A stretch of DNA of 64,000 bases, taken from HGM04593 sp045661205 (GTDB lineage: Bacteria > Bacteroidota > Bacteroidia > Bacteroidales > Bacteroidaceae). The notes below the pieces were generated by a model. The model did no database searches. It was not told the DNA's origin and saw nothing but the letters and a program-made list of their open reading frames with translations. The position numbers and the translations under genes are program-made. Of this stretch, positions 42,924-52,119 are shown piece by piece (within the stretch, counting starts at the first letter, position 1; every line of letters starts with the position of its first letter). The stretch is from positions 1 to 64,000 of the forward strand of contig JAZRFE010000039.1 in the NCBI GenBank assembly GCA_045661205.1, given 5' to 3'.

Positions 42924-44600
42924 CTATCTTTTGAAGAAATATCTTTCGAGTATTGCGCCTTTGCGCGACATCACTTCGAGACGGTAGCTGCCCGCGGGCA
43001 GTCCTTTCACGTTGATATTGCCGTTGTAGGGCAATGATAGCAGCAAACGCCCTGTTGCGTCTTTTATAAGCACTCGTGTGCCCCAGCTCTGATGCTCGGC
43101 AAGGACAAAACGCTCGCGGTACATCTTGGGCTGCGGGAATTTCTCCTGCCATGTGGCGGAGGCACTCTCCAACTCGTATGCGTCTACGGCTGTTACAGCC
43201 CAATGCTTCTCGCATTGCGGCTCGTTCCACACGAAAAATGTGTCTTTTACGTTTGCTGCCACAAGGTTGTATATATCTTCGGTGTCTACGGGGTAGCTGC
43301 TCGAAGAGTATATGTTGTATCGTGTTGCGGGCATTCCTCGTCTCTCTTTCACTCCCTGCCAGCTTAGACGCAATGTGTCGCCCACGCGTTCGCCGGTCAT
43401 GCTTGCCGGTGCTTGTGGAGCCTCTTCGCCTGTCCACGTCATTGCGGGAATGAGTGCCGGGCGACTGTTGAATATTCTAAGAAAATCGGCAACTCCCTTG
43501 TTGTTCTGCAACAGATGCTCGGCGCGGAAAATGGCTGTTCCGGCTGTCTGTGCTTTGCGCGACGTGAAGAATTGACGGGTAATCTCGTCGGCATCCCAGT
43601 CGCCTTCGCTTGCAAGCAGACGGTACACGCCCAATCCCGGAGCAATGTGGCGGCCATGGGAGTTCTCCTGCCAGTCGAGCATGAAGGGGTAGAAGTTATT
43701 CCCCGAGAAGTACATCATGGGGAACAGTATGTCCATTATTCCATCCTGCAACCATTTTTGTGCATCCTGGAACACTGTGCGGCGGGCATTCCATCCTCTT
43801 GAAGAATATCGCGGTACATCGTCGTGCTTGCCAAGCGGTGCGCAACTTACTCTCACCCAGGGCTTGATGTTTTTTACAGTGCTGTATATCTCTCTGACGA
43901 TGTTTGTGACGTTGTCGCGTCGCCATTCGGTAAGCGATTTTCCTTTGCCGTAACGACGATGCAGGGTGTGGTCGGGGTAGCTGCTCGGGTTGTCGGGGTA
44001 GCGTATGTAGTCGAGGTGAATGCCGTCGATATTGTAGTTTTTTACTATTTCGGCAACAAGTGCTGTCAGATATTCGGCTGTCTGTGGCTCGCCCGGCTCC
44101 ATGTACCAGCTACCTTGATAGAGCCTGCACAGCGCAGGATTCCTGCGACTCAATCCCATCTTTCCCAACGACTTCATGTGTCGTGCCTTGCCCAAAGGCA
44201 GCGTCACAAGCCATGTGTGCAGTTGCATATCTCTCTTGTGACACTCCTCGATTGCAAAAGCAAGGGGGTCGTAACCGGGGTTCTTGCCGACTGTGCCCGT
44301 GAGCACTGCCGAAAATGGCTCTATGACCGACGGATATATAACGTCTCCTCGCACGCGCGTTTGTAATAATATTGTATTTATATTATAGCTCTTCAAAGAG
44401 TCTAGCAGGGCGGTGAGCTCATTTTTCTGACGTTCGATGTCGGCGGTGCACTTAACTTTTGTTTTAGGCCAATCGAGGCTCTCGATGGTTGTCAGCCACA
44501 CGGCACGATATTCTCTTTTGGGCAAATCCCAATACTGCCCTTTTATTTCGCTTGCGAACAGCAAACTTATACTTATGATGGTAATAATTAATTGTTTCAT
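42924..44600 (-). CDS. Secreted glycosidase-like protein, GHL10 (DUF187/YngK) family
   Basis: A start at 44600 (MKQLIITIIS) gives a good signal peptide ending near SEIKG; an upstream in-frame start would place charged residues before it. The 558-residue product has the GHL10 TIM-barrel features REYRAVWLTTIESLDWP, NTILLQTRVRGDVIYPS, YNIDGIHLDYIRYP and GIMDILFPMMYF; then a Fn3-like region (DTLRLSWQGVK) and a C-terminal stretch (VLIKDATGRLL, NVKGLPAGSYRLEV, ending YFFKR) that resembles a type IX secretion sorting domain. The family is linked to glycan or peptidoglycan hydrolysis; the exact bond cleaved is unknown. Its position next to the peptidoglycan genes murF-alr fits such a role. Confidence 0.82.
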   Translation of the reverse strand: MKQLIITIISISLLFASEIKGQYWDLPKREYRAVWLTTIESLDWPKTKVKCTADIERQKNELTALLDSLKSYNINTILLQTRVRGDVIYPSVIEPFSAVLTGTVGKNPGYDPLAFAIEECHKRDMQLHTWLVTLPLGKARHMKSLGKMGLSRRNPALCRLYQGSWYMEPGEPQTAEYLTALVAEIVKNYNIDGIHLDYIRYPDNPSSYPDHTLHRRYGKGKSLTEWRRDNVTNIVREIYSTVKNIKPWVRVSCAPLGKHDDVPRYSSRGWNARRTVFQDAQKWLQDGIMDILFPMMYFSGNNFYPFMLDWQENSHGRHIAPGLGVYRLLASEGDWDADEITRQFFTSRKAQTAGTAIFRAEHLLQNNKGVADFLRIFNSRPALIPAMTWTGEEAPQAPASMTGERVGDTLRLSWQGVKERRGMPATRYNIYSSSSYPVDTEDIYNLVAANVKDTFFVWNEPQCEKHWAVTAVDAYELESASATWQEKFPQPKMYRERFVLAEHQSWGTRVLIKDATGRLLLSLPYNGNINVKGLPAGSYRLEVMSRKGAILERYFFKR

Positions 44601-44666
44601 GACTAAAATATTCCACAAAATTACTCTTTTTTGAGGATTTTGTGATATTCATATCTAATTATTTTG

Positions 44667-44674
44667 TATTTTTG
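44667..44674 (+). promoter_or_regulatory. -7 element of nifJ promoter
   Basis: TATTTTTG matches TAnnTTTG exactly; a TTTG occurs at 44639-44642 but with a spacing of 24 rather than 19. The predicted leader is about 45 bases. Confidence 0.5.
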
Positions 44675-44726
44675 TCCCCTCAAAATAAATCAGCGAAGAA
44701 AATTAATATTTAAAATATTATAAAAA

Positions 44727-47700
44727 ATGGCTAAAACTAAGAAATTTATCACTTGTGACGGAAACCAGGCTGCGGCTCACGTAGCATATATGTTTTCCGA
44801 GGTAGCAGCTATCTACCCCATCACTCCTTCGTCAACAATGGCGGAGTATGTAGACGAGTGGGCGGCTCAGGGACGTAAGAATCTCTTCGGCGAGACTGTA
44901 GCCGTTCAGGAGATGCAGTCTGAGGGTGGTGCTGCCGGTGCAGTACACGGTTCTTTGCAGGCCGGTGCACTTACAACTACATTTACAGCATCGCAGGGTC
45001 TCTTGCTTATGATACCCAATATGTACAAAATTGCCGGTGAGCTTCTCCCCAGCGTATTCCACGTATCGGCTCGTTCAATCGCAGGTAGCTCTTTGTGTAT
45101 CTTCGGTGACCACATGGACGTTATGGCTTGTCGTCAGACAGGTTTTGCAATGCTTTGCGAAGGTTCAGTTCAGGAGGTTATGGACTTGGCTCCCGTAGCA
45201 CACCTCGCTACAATCAAGAGCCGCATCCCCTTCCTTAACTTCTTCGACGGCTTCCGTACATCACACGAGATACAGAAAATCGAGCTTATCGAGCAGGATG
45301 ATATCGCAGGTCTCGTAGATTGGGACGCAGTTCAGGATTTCCGCAACCGCGCTCTCACTCCCACAGCACCCGTTACACGCGGTACTGCCGAGAACCCCGA
45401 GACATTCATGACACATAAAGAGGTTGTGAACAAATACTACGACGCAGTGCCCGACATTGTAGCCGAGTATATGAAAGAGATTTCAGCTATCACAGGCCGT
45501 AACTATGCACCTTTCACATACTATGGTGCTCCCGATGCCGACCGCGTGATTGTTGTAATGGGTTCTACAACAGAGGCTGTTCGCGAGACAATCGACTATC
45601 TTGCACAGAAAGGCGAGAAGGTGGGTCTCGTAAGCGTACACCTCTACCGTCCCTTCTCTCTCAAGTATCTCGCAGCAGTTATGCCCAAGAGCGTTAAGCG
45701 TGTGGCTGTTCTCGACCGTACAAAAGAGCCCGGAGCTAACGGTGAGCCCCTTTATCTCGATGTTGTTGAGGCATTCAACGACTCTCCCGAGCTGAAGGCT
45801 ATCAACCCCATCATCGTAGGTGGTCGTTCAGGTATCGGTTCAAACGACGTTACTCCCGCTGTTGTAATGTCAGTTTACGAGAACCTTGCACTTCCCATGC
45901 CCAAGAACCACTTCACAGTAGGTATCGTCGATGACGTAACCTTTACATCACTTCCCCTCAAAGAGGAGATTGCTGTTTCAGAGGGTATGTTCGAGGCTAA
46001 GTTCTTCGGTCTTGGTGCTGACGGTACTGTAGGTGCTAACAAAAACTCAGTTAAGATTATCGGTGAGAACACAGACAAACACTGTCAGGCTTACTTCTCA
46101 TACGACTCAAAGAAATCGGGTGGTTTCACATGTTCACACCTCCGTTTCGGTGACAAACCCATCCGTTCTACATATCTTGTAAACACCCCCAACTTTGTTG
46201 CTTGCCACGTACAGGCTTACTTGCGCATGTACGACGTAATCCGCGGTTTGCAGAAGGGTGGTACATTCCTCCTCAATACTATCTGGGAGGGCGAAGAGCT
46301 CATCAACAACCTGCCTAACAGCATCAAGAGCTACTTTGCAAAGAACGATATTACAGTTTACTACATCAACGCAACAAAGATTGCACAGGAGATTGGTCTC
46401 GGTAACCGTACCAACACCATCCTTCAGAGCGCATTCTTCCGCATCACAGGCGTTATTCCCGTAGACCTCGCTATCGAGCAGATGAAGAAGTTCATCGTTA
46501 AGTCTTACGGTAAGAAGGGTCAGGACATTGTTGATAAGAACAATGCTGCTGTTGACCGCGGTGGTGAGTACAAACAGCTCGCTATCGACCCCGCATGGGC
46601 TAACCTTCCCGCTGACGAGGCCGAGGCAAACAACGACCCCGCTTTCATCAACGAGGTTGTACGCCCCATCAACGCACAGAACGGTGCTCAGCTCCCCGTT
46701 TCTGCATTCTTGCAGATTGCAGACGGTACATGGCCTCAGGGTACATCGGCTTATGAGAAACGCGGTGTAAGTGCATTCGTTCCCAAGTGGGATGCTTCTA
46801 AGTGTATCCAGTGTAACCGTTGTTCATACGTTTGTCCTCACGCTTGTATCCGTCCCATCGTACTCGACGAGAACGAGAAGGCTGGCTTCGGCGCAGAGAC
46901 TATCGAGATGAAGGCTCCCGCAGCTATGAAGGGCATGAACTTCCGCATTCAGGTGGGTGTTCTCGACTGTCTCGGTTGCGGTAACTGTGTAGACGTATGT
47001 CCCGGTAATCCCAAATTGGGTGGTTCGGCTCTCACAATGGTTCCCTTCGAGGGCGAGAAGGCCGAGGCTGCTAACTGGGAGTACTGCGTTAAGAATGTTA
47101 AGAGCAAGCAGGCTCTTGTAGATGTTAAGTCTAACCCCAAGAACTCACAGTTTGCAACTCCTCTCTTCGAGTTCTCAGGTGCATGTTCGGGTTGCGGTGA
47201 GACACCTTACGTTAAGCTCATCACTCAGCTCTTCGGTGACCACGAGATGGTAGCTAACGCAACAGGTTGTTCTTCAATCTACTCGGGTTCTGTTCCCTCT
47301 ACTCCTTATACAACAAACGAGAAGGGCGAGGGTCCCGCATGGGCTAACTCACTCTTCGAGGACTTCTGCGAGTTCGGTCTTGGTATGAAGCTTGCTGACA
47401 ACAAGATGCGTAATCGTCTTGAGCGTATAATGACAGAGGCACAGGGTTGCGAGAAATGCAGCGACGATACAAAGGCTCTCTTCCGTCAGTGGATAGAGAA
47501 TAAAGAGAACGCTGCTGTAACAAAAGAGCTTGCTCCCCAGATTATCGCAGCTTGCGAGGCTTGCGGTTGCAACTACTCTAAGCAGATTCTCGACATCAAG
47601 CAGTTCATCGCTAAGCGTTCACAGTGGATTATCGGTGGTGACGGTGCTTCTTACGATATCGGTTACGGCGGTCTCGACCACGTAATTGCATCGGGCGAGG

Positions 47701-48281
47701 ACATCAACATCCTTGTACTCGATACAGAGGTTTACTCTAACACCGGTGGTCAGGCTTCTAAGTCTACTCCTCTCGGCGCAATCGCTAAGTTTGCTGCATC
47801 AGGTAAGCGTATCCGCAAGAAAGACCTCGGTCTCATTGCAACAACATACGGTTATGTATACGTAGCTCAGATTGCTATGGGTGCAAGCTACGACCAGTGC
47901 TTGAAGGCTATCCGCGAGGCTGAGGCTTATCCCGGTCCTTCACTCGTAATCGCATACGCTCCCTGTATCAACCACGGTATCCGCAAGGGTATGGGTAAGG
48001 CACAGGCCGAGCAGGCAGCAGCTGTTGAGTGCGGTTACTGGCACTTGTGGCGTTACAACCCCGCTCTCGAGGCAGAGGGCAAGAACCCCTTCGTTCTCGA
48101 CAGCAAGGAGCCCCAGTGGGACAAGTTCCAGGAGTTCCTCAAAGGCGAGGTTCGTTACGCATCGCTTGCTAAGCAGTTCCCCGAGGCAGCTCAGGAGCTC
48201 TTCGACGCTGCTCAGCAGATGGCTCAGAAACGCTACTCAAGCTACGTTCGCATGTCTAAACTCGACTGGAGCGCAGAGTAA
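44727..48281 (+). CDS. nifJ: Pyruvate:ferredoxin (flavodoxin) oxidoreductase, single-chain
   Basis: A 1184-residue enzyme that splits pyruvate and CoA to acetyl-CoA, CO2 and reduced ferredoxin, the central step of pyruvate fermentation in anaerobes. In order: an N-terminal pyrimidine-binding domain (AAHVAYMFSEVAAIYPITPSS), a gamma-like domain (about 430-620), two ferredoxin-type [4Fe-4S] clusters (CIQCNRCSYVCPHACIRP and CLGCGNCVDVCPGNP), and the C-terminal TPP-binding part (SGACSGCGETPY, NATGCSSIYSG, IIGGDGASYDIGYGG, TEVYSNTGGQASKSTP), which also holds the proximal-cluster cysteines. Length and motifs are complete. Codons are strongly biased (CGT, GGT, AAC, TAC), suggesting high expression. 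A dedicated terminator follows. The ferredoxin at 54121-54288 is a plausible electron acceptor. Confidence 0.98.
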   Translation: MAKTKKFITCDGNQAAAHVAYMFSEVAAIYPITPSSTMAEYVDEWAAQGRKNLFGETVAVQEMQSEGGAAGAVHGSLQAGALTTTFTASQGLLLMIPNMYKIAGELLPSVFHVSARSIAGSSLCIFGDHMDVMACRQTGFAMLCEGSVQEVMDLAPVAHLATIKSRIPFLNFFDGFRTSHEIQKIELIEQDDIAGLVDWDAVQDFRNRALTPTAPVTRGTAENPETFMTHKEVVNKYYDAVPDIVAEYMKEISAITGRNYAPFTYYGAPDADRVIVVMGSTTEAVRETIDYLAQKGEKVGLVSVHLYRPFSLKYLAAVMPKSVKRVAVLDRTKEPGANGEPLYLDVVEAFNDSPELKAINPIIVGGRSGIGSNDVTPAVVMSVYENLALPMPKNHFTVGIVDDVTFTSLPLKEEIAVSEGMFEAKFFGLGADGTVGANKNSVKIIGENTDKHCQAYFSYDSKKSGGFTCSHLRFGDKPIRSTYLVNTPNFVACHVQAYLRMYDVIRGLQKGGTFLLNTIWEGEELINNLPNSIKSYFAKNDITVYYINATKIAQEIGLGNRTNTILQSAFFRITGVIPVDLAIEQMKKFIVKSYGKKGQDIVDKNNAAVDRGGEYKQLAIDPAWANLPADEAEANNDPAFINEVVRPINAQNGAQLPVSAFLQIADGTWPQGTSAYEKRGVSAFVPKWDASKCIQCNRCSYVCPHACIRPIVLDENEKAGFGAETIEMKAPAAMKGMNFRIQVGVLDCLGCGNCVDVCPGNPKLGGSALTMVPFEGEKAEAANWEYCVKNVKSKQALVDVKSNPKNSQFATPLFEFSGACSGCGETPYVKLITQLFGDHEMVANATGCSSIYSGSVPSTPYTTNEKGEGPAWANSLFEDFCEFGLGMKLADNKMRNRLERIMTEAQGCEKCSDDTKALFRQWIENKENAAVTKELAPQIIAACEACGCNYSKQILDIKQFIAKRSQWIIGGDGASYDIGYGGLDHVIASGEDINILVLDTEVYSNTGGQASKSTPLGAIAKFAASGKRIRKKDLGLIATTYGYVYVAQIAMGASYDQCLKAIREAEAYPGPSLVIAYAPCINHGIRKGMGKAQAEQAAAVECGYWHLWRYNPALEAEGKNPFVLDSKEPQWDKFQEFLKGEVRYASLAKQFPEAAQELFDAAQQMAQKRYSSYVRMSKLDWSAE

Positions 48282-48300
48282 TATAAATATTCGAGCATCA

Positions 48301-48344
48301 AAAAAAATCTCTTCACCCGCTGTGGGTGAAGAGATTTTTTTTTG
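48301..48344 (+). terminator. Rho-independent terminator of nifJ
   Basis: AAAAATCTCTTCACCC and GGGTGAAGAGATTTTT form a long perfect stem around GCTGT, ending in a run of nine T residues. Confidence 0.92.
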
Positions 48345-48387
48345 ATGATGGCAGTTGCTTGCTCTCTTATACGTCAAATAATATGCT

Positions 48388-48434
48388 AATTTTGTTTAAA
48401 CATGCACGATATACGAAAATTTTGTTTAAGTTTG
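48388..48434 (+). promoter_or_regulatory. Direct repeats and -7 element upstream of the nucleoside kinase gene
   Basis: AATTTTGTTTAA occurs twice, at 48388-48399 and 48418-48429, exactly 30 bp (about three helical turns) apart. The second copy runs into TAAGTTTG (48427-48434), a match to the -7 consensus. Confidence 0.5.
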
Positions 48435-48470
48435 CGAAAGTAGTTTTACAAATTCTAAAAACGGACTGCC

Positions 48471-50114
48471 ATGATAAGAATCTATTGCAAAAACAACGAC
48501 ACAACCACTCTTTTCCCTTCGGGTTGTACACTCTTGGATATATACAGCAAATTGGAGTTGGATATGCCCTATGGCGCAGTAGCGGCGCGTGTGAACAATC
48601 GGGTGGTGGGCCTCATGTACCGCCTGTATCGCAACAAAGATGTGGAGTTCTTGAACATCACTTCAAAAGACGGAATGAAACTGTATATCCGTTCTCTTAC
48701 CTTTGTGATGATGAAGGCAATGAACGAGCTTTTCCCCGGACGTACGGTGCGTTTTGAAAATCCTATTTCCAAAGGCTATTACTGCCGTATGGATGGTGAG
48801 TTGAGTGCTGAAGATGTGGAGGCAGTAAAGAAGAATATGCTTGAAATTGTCGCGCGCGACATTCCCTTTAAACGTGTGGAGTGCAGCACTCGCGAGGCCA
48901 TAGAGGTCTTTTCATCCATTGGCCGTACCGACAAGGTGCGCCTGCTCGAAACATACGGTGCTCTCTACACAAGCTATTATATGCTCGAAGATTATATCGA
49001 CCACTATTATGGCGGTCTGTTGCCCAGCACCGGCTATCTGAAACTCTTTGAAATAGAGAAATTCGGCGACGGAGTGTTGTTGCGTGTACCCAATCGTGAG
49101 ACACCTGTATCGTTAGAGGATAAGGTGCCGCAGGAGAAGTTGCAGGAGCGTTTCGCCGAGCGACACCGTTGGCAGCAGTTGATGGGCGTGGAGACCATCG
49201 GCGACTTCAATAAAGCGGTTGTGGCAGGCTACGGCATCGACCTTGTGAATGTCTCCGAGGTCCTTCAAGAGAAGGCAATGACAAGAATTGCCGACGAGAT
49301 ACACTCCCGCGGAGCAAGAGTGGTGCTTGTTGCCGGTCCCTCGTCGTCGGGAAAGACAACATTCAGCAAACGTATAAGCATACAGCTCATGGCGTGTGGT
49401 CTGCGTCCGGTTGCAATCTCGCTCGACGATTATTTCCTTAACCGCACCGATACTCCTCGCAAAGAGGATGGTGACTACGATTTTGAGTCGTTGTACTCCA
49501 TCGATCTTGACTTTTTCAACAAGCAACTCACTCAGATACTTGCCGGCAAAGAGGTCGATCTGCCCCGTTACAATTTCCAGACAGGTGAGCGCGAGTTCCG
49601 CGGAAATAAGTTGAAACTCGAGCCGCAGATGGTGCTTGTCATCGAGGGTACGCATGGACTCAACCCCACACTGACGGCTCAGATACCCGAGAATGAGAAG
49701 TATCGCATATATGTGTCGGCTCTCACATCGATAAAACTCGACTACCACAACTATATCCCCACGTCGGACAACCGACTGTTGCGCCGCATGCTACGCGACT
49801 ACAAATATCGCGGCTACTCGGCGGTAGAGACCATACAGCGTTGGCCCGATGTTCAAGCAGGTGAGGAGAAGTGGATATTCCCTTATCAAGAGAATGCTGA
49901 CGCCATGTTCAATTCATCGCTGCTCTACGAGTTTGCGGTGCTCAAATGGAAGGTAGAGCCTCTGCTTCGCGGGGTTCCCGAAAAACTTCCCGAGTATTCC
50001 GAGGCGCGAAGATTGTTGCGTTTTCTCGAATATGTTGTACCTTTGCAGGATAATGAACTGCCCCCAACATCAGTGATACGCGAATTCTTGGGTGGAAGCA
50101 GCTTTAAATATTAA
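48471..50114 (+). CDS. Nucleoside (uridine) kinase fused to TGS/ThrRS-like domains
   Basis: A 547-residue fusion. The N-terminus (MIRIYCKNNDTTTLFPSG, to about residue 65) is a TGS domain. It is followed by a region like the second additional domain of threonyl- and alanyl-tRNA synthetases (NELFPGRTVRFENPISKGYY). From about residue 270 comes a uridine-kinase/phosphoribulokinase fold with P-loop AGPSSSGKTTFSKR (Lys295), ISLDDYFLNR and VIEGTHGLNP. The likely reaction is phosphorylation of a nucleoside such as uridine with ATP or GTP. The role of the tRNA-synthetase-like half is unknown; it may sense a ligand or RNA. The gene is followed after 30 bp by rpoN. Confidence 0.9.
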   Translation: MIRIYCKNNDTTTLFPSGCTLLDIYSKLELDMPYGAVAARVNNRVVGLMYRLYRNKDVEFLNITSKDGMKLYIRSLTFVMMKAMNELFPGRTVRFENPISKGYYCRMDGELSAEDVEAVKKNMLEIVARDIPFKRVECSTREAIEVFSSIGRTDKVRLLETYGALYTSYYMLEDYIDHYYGGLLPSTGYLKLFEIEKFGDGVLLRVPNRETPVSLEDKVPQEKLQERFAERHRWQQLMGVETIGDFNKAVVAGYGIDLVNVSEVLQEKAMTRIADEIHSRGARVVLVAGPSSSGKTTFSKRISIQLMACGLRPVAISLDDYFLNRTDTPRKEDGDYDFESLYSIDLDFFNKQLTQILAGKEVDLPRYNFQTGEREFRGNKLKLEPQMVLVIEGTHGLNPTLTAQIPENEKYRIYVSALTSIKLDYHNYIPTSDNRLLRRMLRDYKYRGYSAVETIQRWPDVQAGEEKWIFPYQENADAMFNSSLLYEFAVLKWKVEPLLRGVPEKLPEYSEARRLLRFLEYVVPLQDNELPPTSVIREFLGGSSFKY

Positions 50115-50144
50115 ATGATATAACCTATACGAAAGGCTGAAGAT

Positions 50145-51587
50145 ATGGCGAAGAGGGGTTCCCGACAAAAAATGGTGCAGACACAGGCACTTTTGCAATC
50201 CTTGTCGCCACAGCAGGTGTTGCTGGCACGTATGCTTGAACTCACCACTGTGGAGATGGAGGACAGAGTGCGTGGCGAGATTATAGACAATCCCGCCATA
50301 GAATCCGTTGCACCCGAGAGTGTCGGCCACTTCGAAGAGAACGATGCCGACGAGGCTCCCACTGCAAATTCTGCCGATGATTACAGGGAAGAGGATGATA
50401 TCCCCGACTATTATGGATGGGACTACCACAATCCTCGCACGTCGGCGGCTGATATTCCCACCTCTGACGATGTCTCTTTCGGTTCAAGCCTTCTCGAACA
50501 GCTTGGCGAACTCACTCTCGACGAGCGCGAACAACGTATAGGAGAGTATCTCATAGGTTCGCTCGAAGAGGATGGCCTCCTTTACAAGCCGCTCGAAGAG
50601 ATTGTAGACGAGCTGGACATATACAACGGTATCGTTGTTCCCGAGAGCGAGCTGGAGGGGGTGCTTGCGAAGATTCAGACCTTCGACCCTCCCGGTGTGG
50701 GTGCGCGCTCGTTGCAAGAGTGCCTCTTGTTGCAGATAGCACGCGCCGACGACGACAAGGATAAAGAGTTGCAGCGTCGCATTATCGAAGAGGGGTATGA
50801 CGAGTTTTCGCGCCGACGTTGGGAACTGTTGCCCGAAAAACTTGCAGTCGACGAAGAGCGTTGCCGAGCGGCGCTTGCCGAGATTGTAAAGCTGAACCCT
50901 CGCCCCGGTGCGTCGCTCAGCGAGACGCTGGGTCAGAGCCGTCAGCAGATAGTTCCCGACTTTGTGATAGACATCAGCGGCGAATATATAACTATTTCGT
51001 CGAACAGCGGCATGTTGCCCGAACTACGTGTCAGCAATGAGTATTGCAATCTGCTCGAAGAGCAGTCGAAGAGCAACTCGGCCGAGAGCAAGGCTGCTGC
51101 CATCTTCCTGAAACAGAAGATAGAGTCGGCGAGAAACTTTATAGGTGCTGTCAAACAGCGCGAGCAGACACTCTCGCGTACCATCGAGGCGATAGTCGAT
51201 TTTCAGAAGGAGTTCCTTTTGGGCGGTGGCGACGAGGCGTTGCTCAAGCCCATGATACTCGAAGACATCTCCCGCAAAAGCGGATACGATATTTCCACTG
51301 TTTCGCGCGTGAGCAACAATCGCTATGTGCAACTGCCCTGGGGAATATTCCCGTTGAAATATTTCTTCAGCGACGGTGTTGCCACTGTCGGTGGCGGTGA
51401 AAAATCGGCGCGCGAGCTTTGCCGATGTCTGCAAGAACTTGTCGATAACGAGGATAAGAGCTGCCCGCTCACCGATGGCGAGCTTATGGACAAACTGAAA
51501 GAGCAGGGTTTTGCCATGGCGCGACGTACGGTTGCAAAGTACAGGGAGTCACTGCAAATTCCTGTGGCACGACTCAGAAAAGAGTAA
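50145..51587 (+). CDS. rpoN: RNA polymerase sigma-54 factor
   Basis: A 480-residue sigma-54. Region I is Gln-rich (QTQALLQSLSPQQVLLARML), followed by an acidic region II (about 55-95). The core-binding and HTH parts are seen as NPRPGASLSETLGQSRQQIVPDF and RKSGYDISTVSRVSNNRYVQ, and the RpoN box is ARRTVAKYRE (residues 459-468), which reads the -24 promoter element. Sigma-54 needs AAA+ enhancer-binding activators; none is encoded in the window (the AAA+ protein at 56362 is of another family). It sits between the kinase gene (30-bp gap) and purE (25-bp gap), probably in one transcript. Confidence 0.96.
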   Translation: MAKRGSRQKMVQTQALLQSLSPQQVLLARMLELTTVEMEDRVRGEIIDNPAIESVAPESVGHFEENDADEAPTANSADDYREEDDIPDYYGWDYHNPRTSAADIPTSDDVSFGSSLLEQLGELTLDEREQRIGEYLIGSLEEDGLLYKPLEEIVDELDIYNGIVVPESELEGVLAKIQTFDPPGVGARSLQECLLLQIARADDDKDKELQRRIIEEGYDEFSRRRWELLPEKLAVDEERCRAALAEIVKLNPRPGASLSETLGQSRQQIVPDFVIDISGEYITISSNSGMLPELRVSNEYCNLLEEQSKSNSAESKAAAIFLKQKIESARNFIGAVKQREQTLSRTIEAIVDFQKEFLLGGGDEALLKPMILEDISRKSGYDISTVSRVSNNRYVQLPWGIFPLKYFFSDGVATVGGGEKSARELCRCLQELVDNEDKSCPLTDGELMDKLKEQGFAMARRTVAKYRESLQIPVARLRKE

Positions 51588-51612
51588 TAATTTTAATAAT
51601 GATATATAAGAT

Positions 51613-52119
51613 ATGAAAGCTATTGTAAGTGTGATAATGGGAAGCACTTCCGACCTTCCCGTAATGAAAAAAGCGACAGATTTTCTCAATGAGATGCAGA
51701 TTCCTTTCGAGGTGAACGCCCTTTCGGCTCACCGTACCCCTGAGGCTGTTGAGGCATTCTCCAAAGGTGCCAAAGAGCGCGGAATAAAGATAATTATCGC
51801 TGCGGCGGGAATGGCTGCCCATCTGCCTGGAGTGATTGCAGCAAGCACCACTCTGCCTGTTATCGGTGTGCCTATCAACAGTACCCTCGATGGCATGGAT
51901 GCACTGCTTGCCATTGTGCAGATGCCTCCCGGAATTCCCGTAGCTACTGTGGGTGTCAATGCTTCTCTCAATGCTGCTATTCTTGCAGTGGAGATGCTTG
52001 CTCTTGCCGATAGCGAGCTTGCTGAGCGTCTGGCGGCATACAAAGAGAATCTCAAGAAAAAGATAGAGAAAGCTAACGAGGATTTGAAAGGCTTGGAATA
52101 TGAGTATAAAACAAACTAA
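51613..52119 (+). CDS. purE: N5-carboxyaminoimidazole ribonucleotide mutase
   Basis: A 168-residue class I PurE, which moves the carboxyl group of N5-CAIR to give CAIR in purine synthesis. Signature stretches are VIMGSTSDLPVMKKA, the SAHRTPE loop with the catalytic His, AAAGMAAHLPGVIAA and MPPGIPVATVGVN. The length is normal. Its last 20 bases overlap the start of ispG, so the two are translated in a coupled way, although they belong to different pathways. No other purine gene is nearby. Confidence 0.96.
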   Translation: MKAIVSVIMGSTSDLPVMKKATDFLNEMQIPFEVNALSAHRTPEAVEAFSKGAKERGIKIIIAAAGMAAHLPGVIAASTTLPVIGVPINSTLDGMDALLAIVQMPPGIPVATVGVNASLNAAILAVEMLALADSELAERLAAYKENLKKKIEKANEDLKGLEYEYKTN

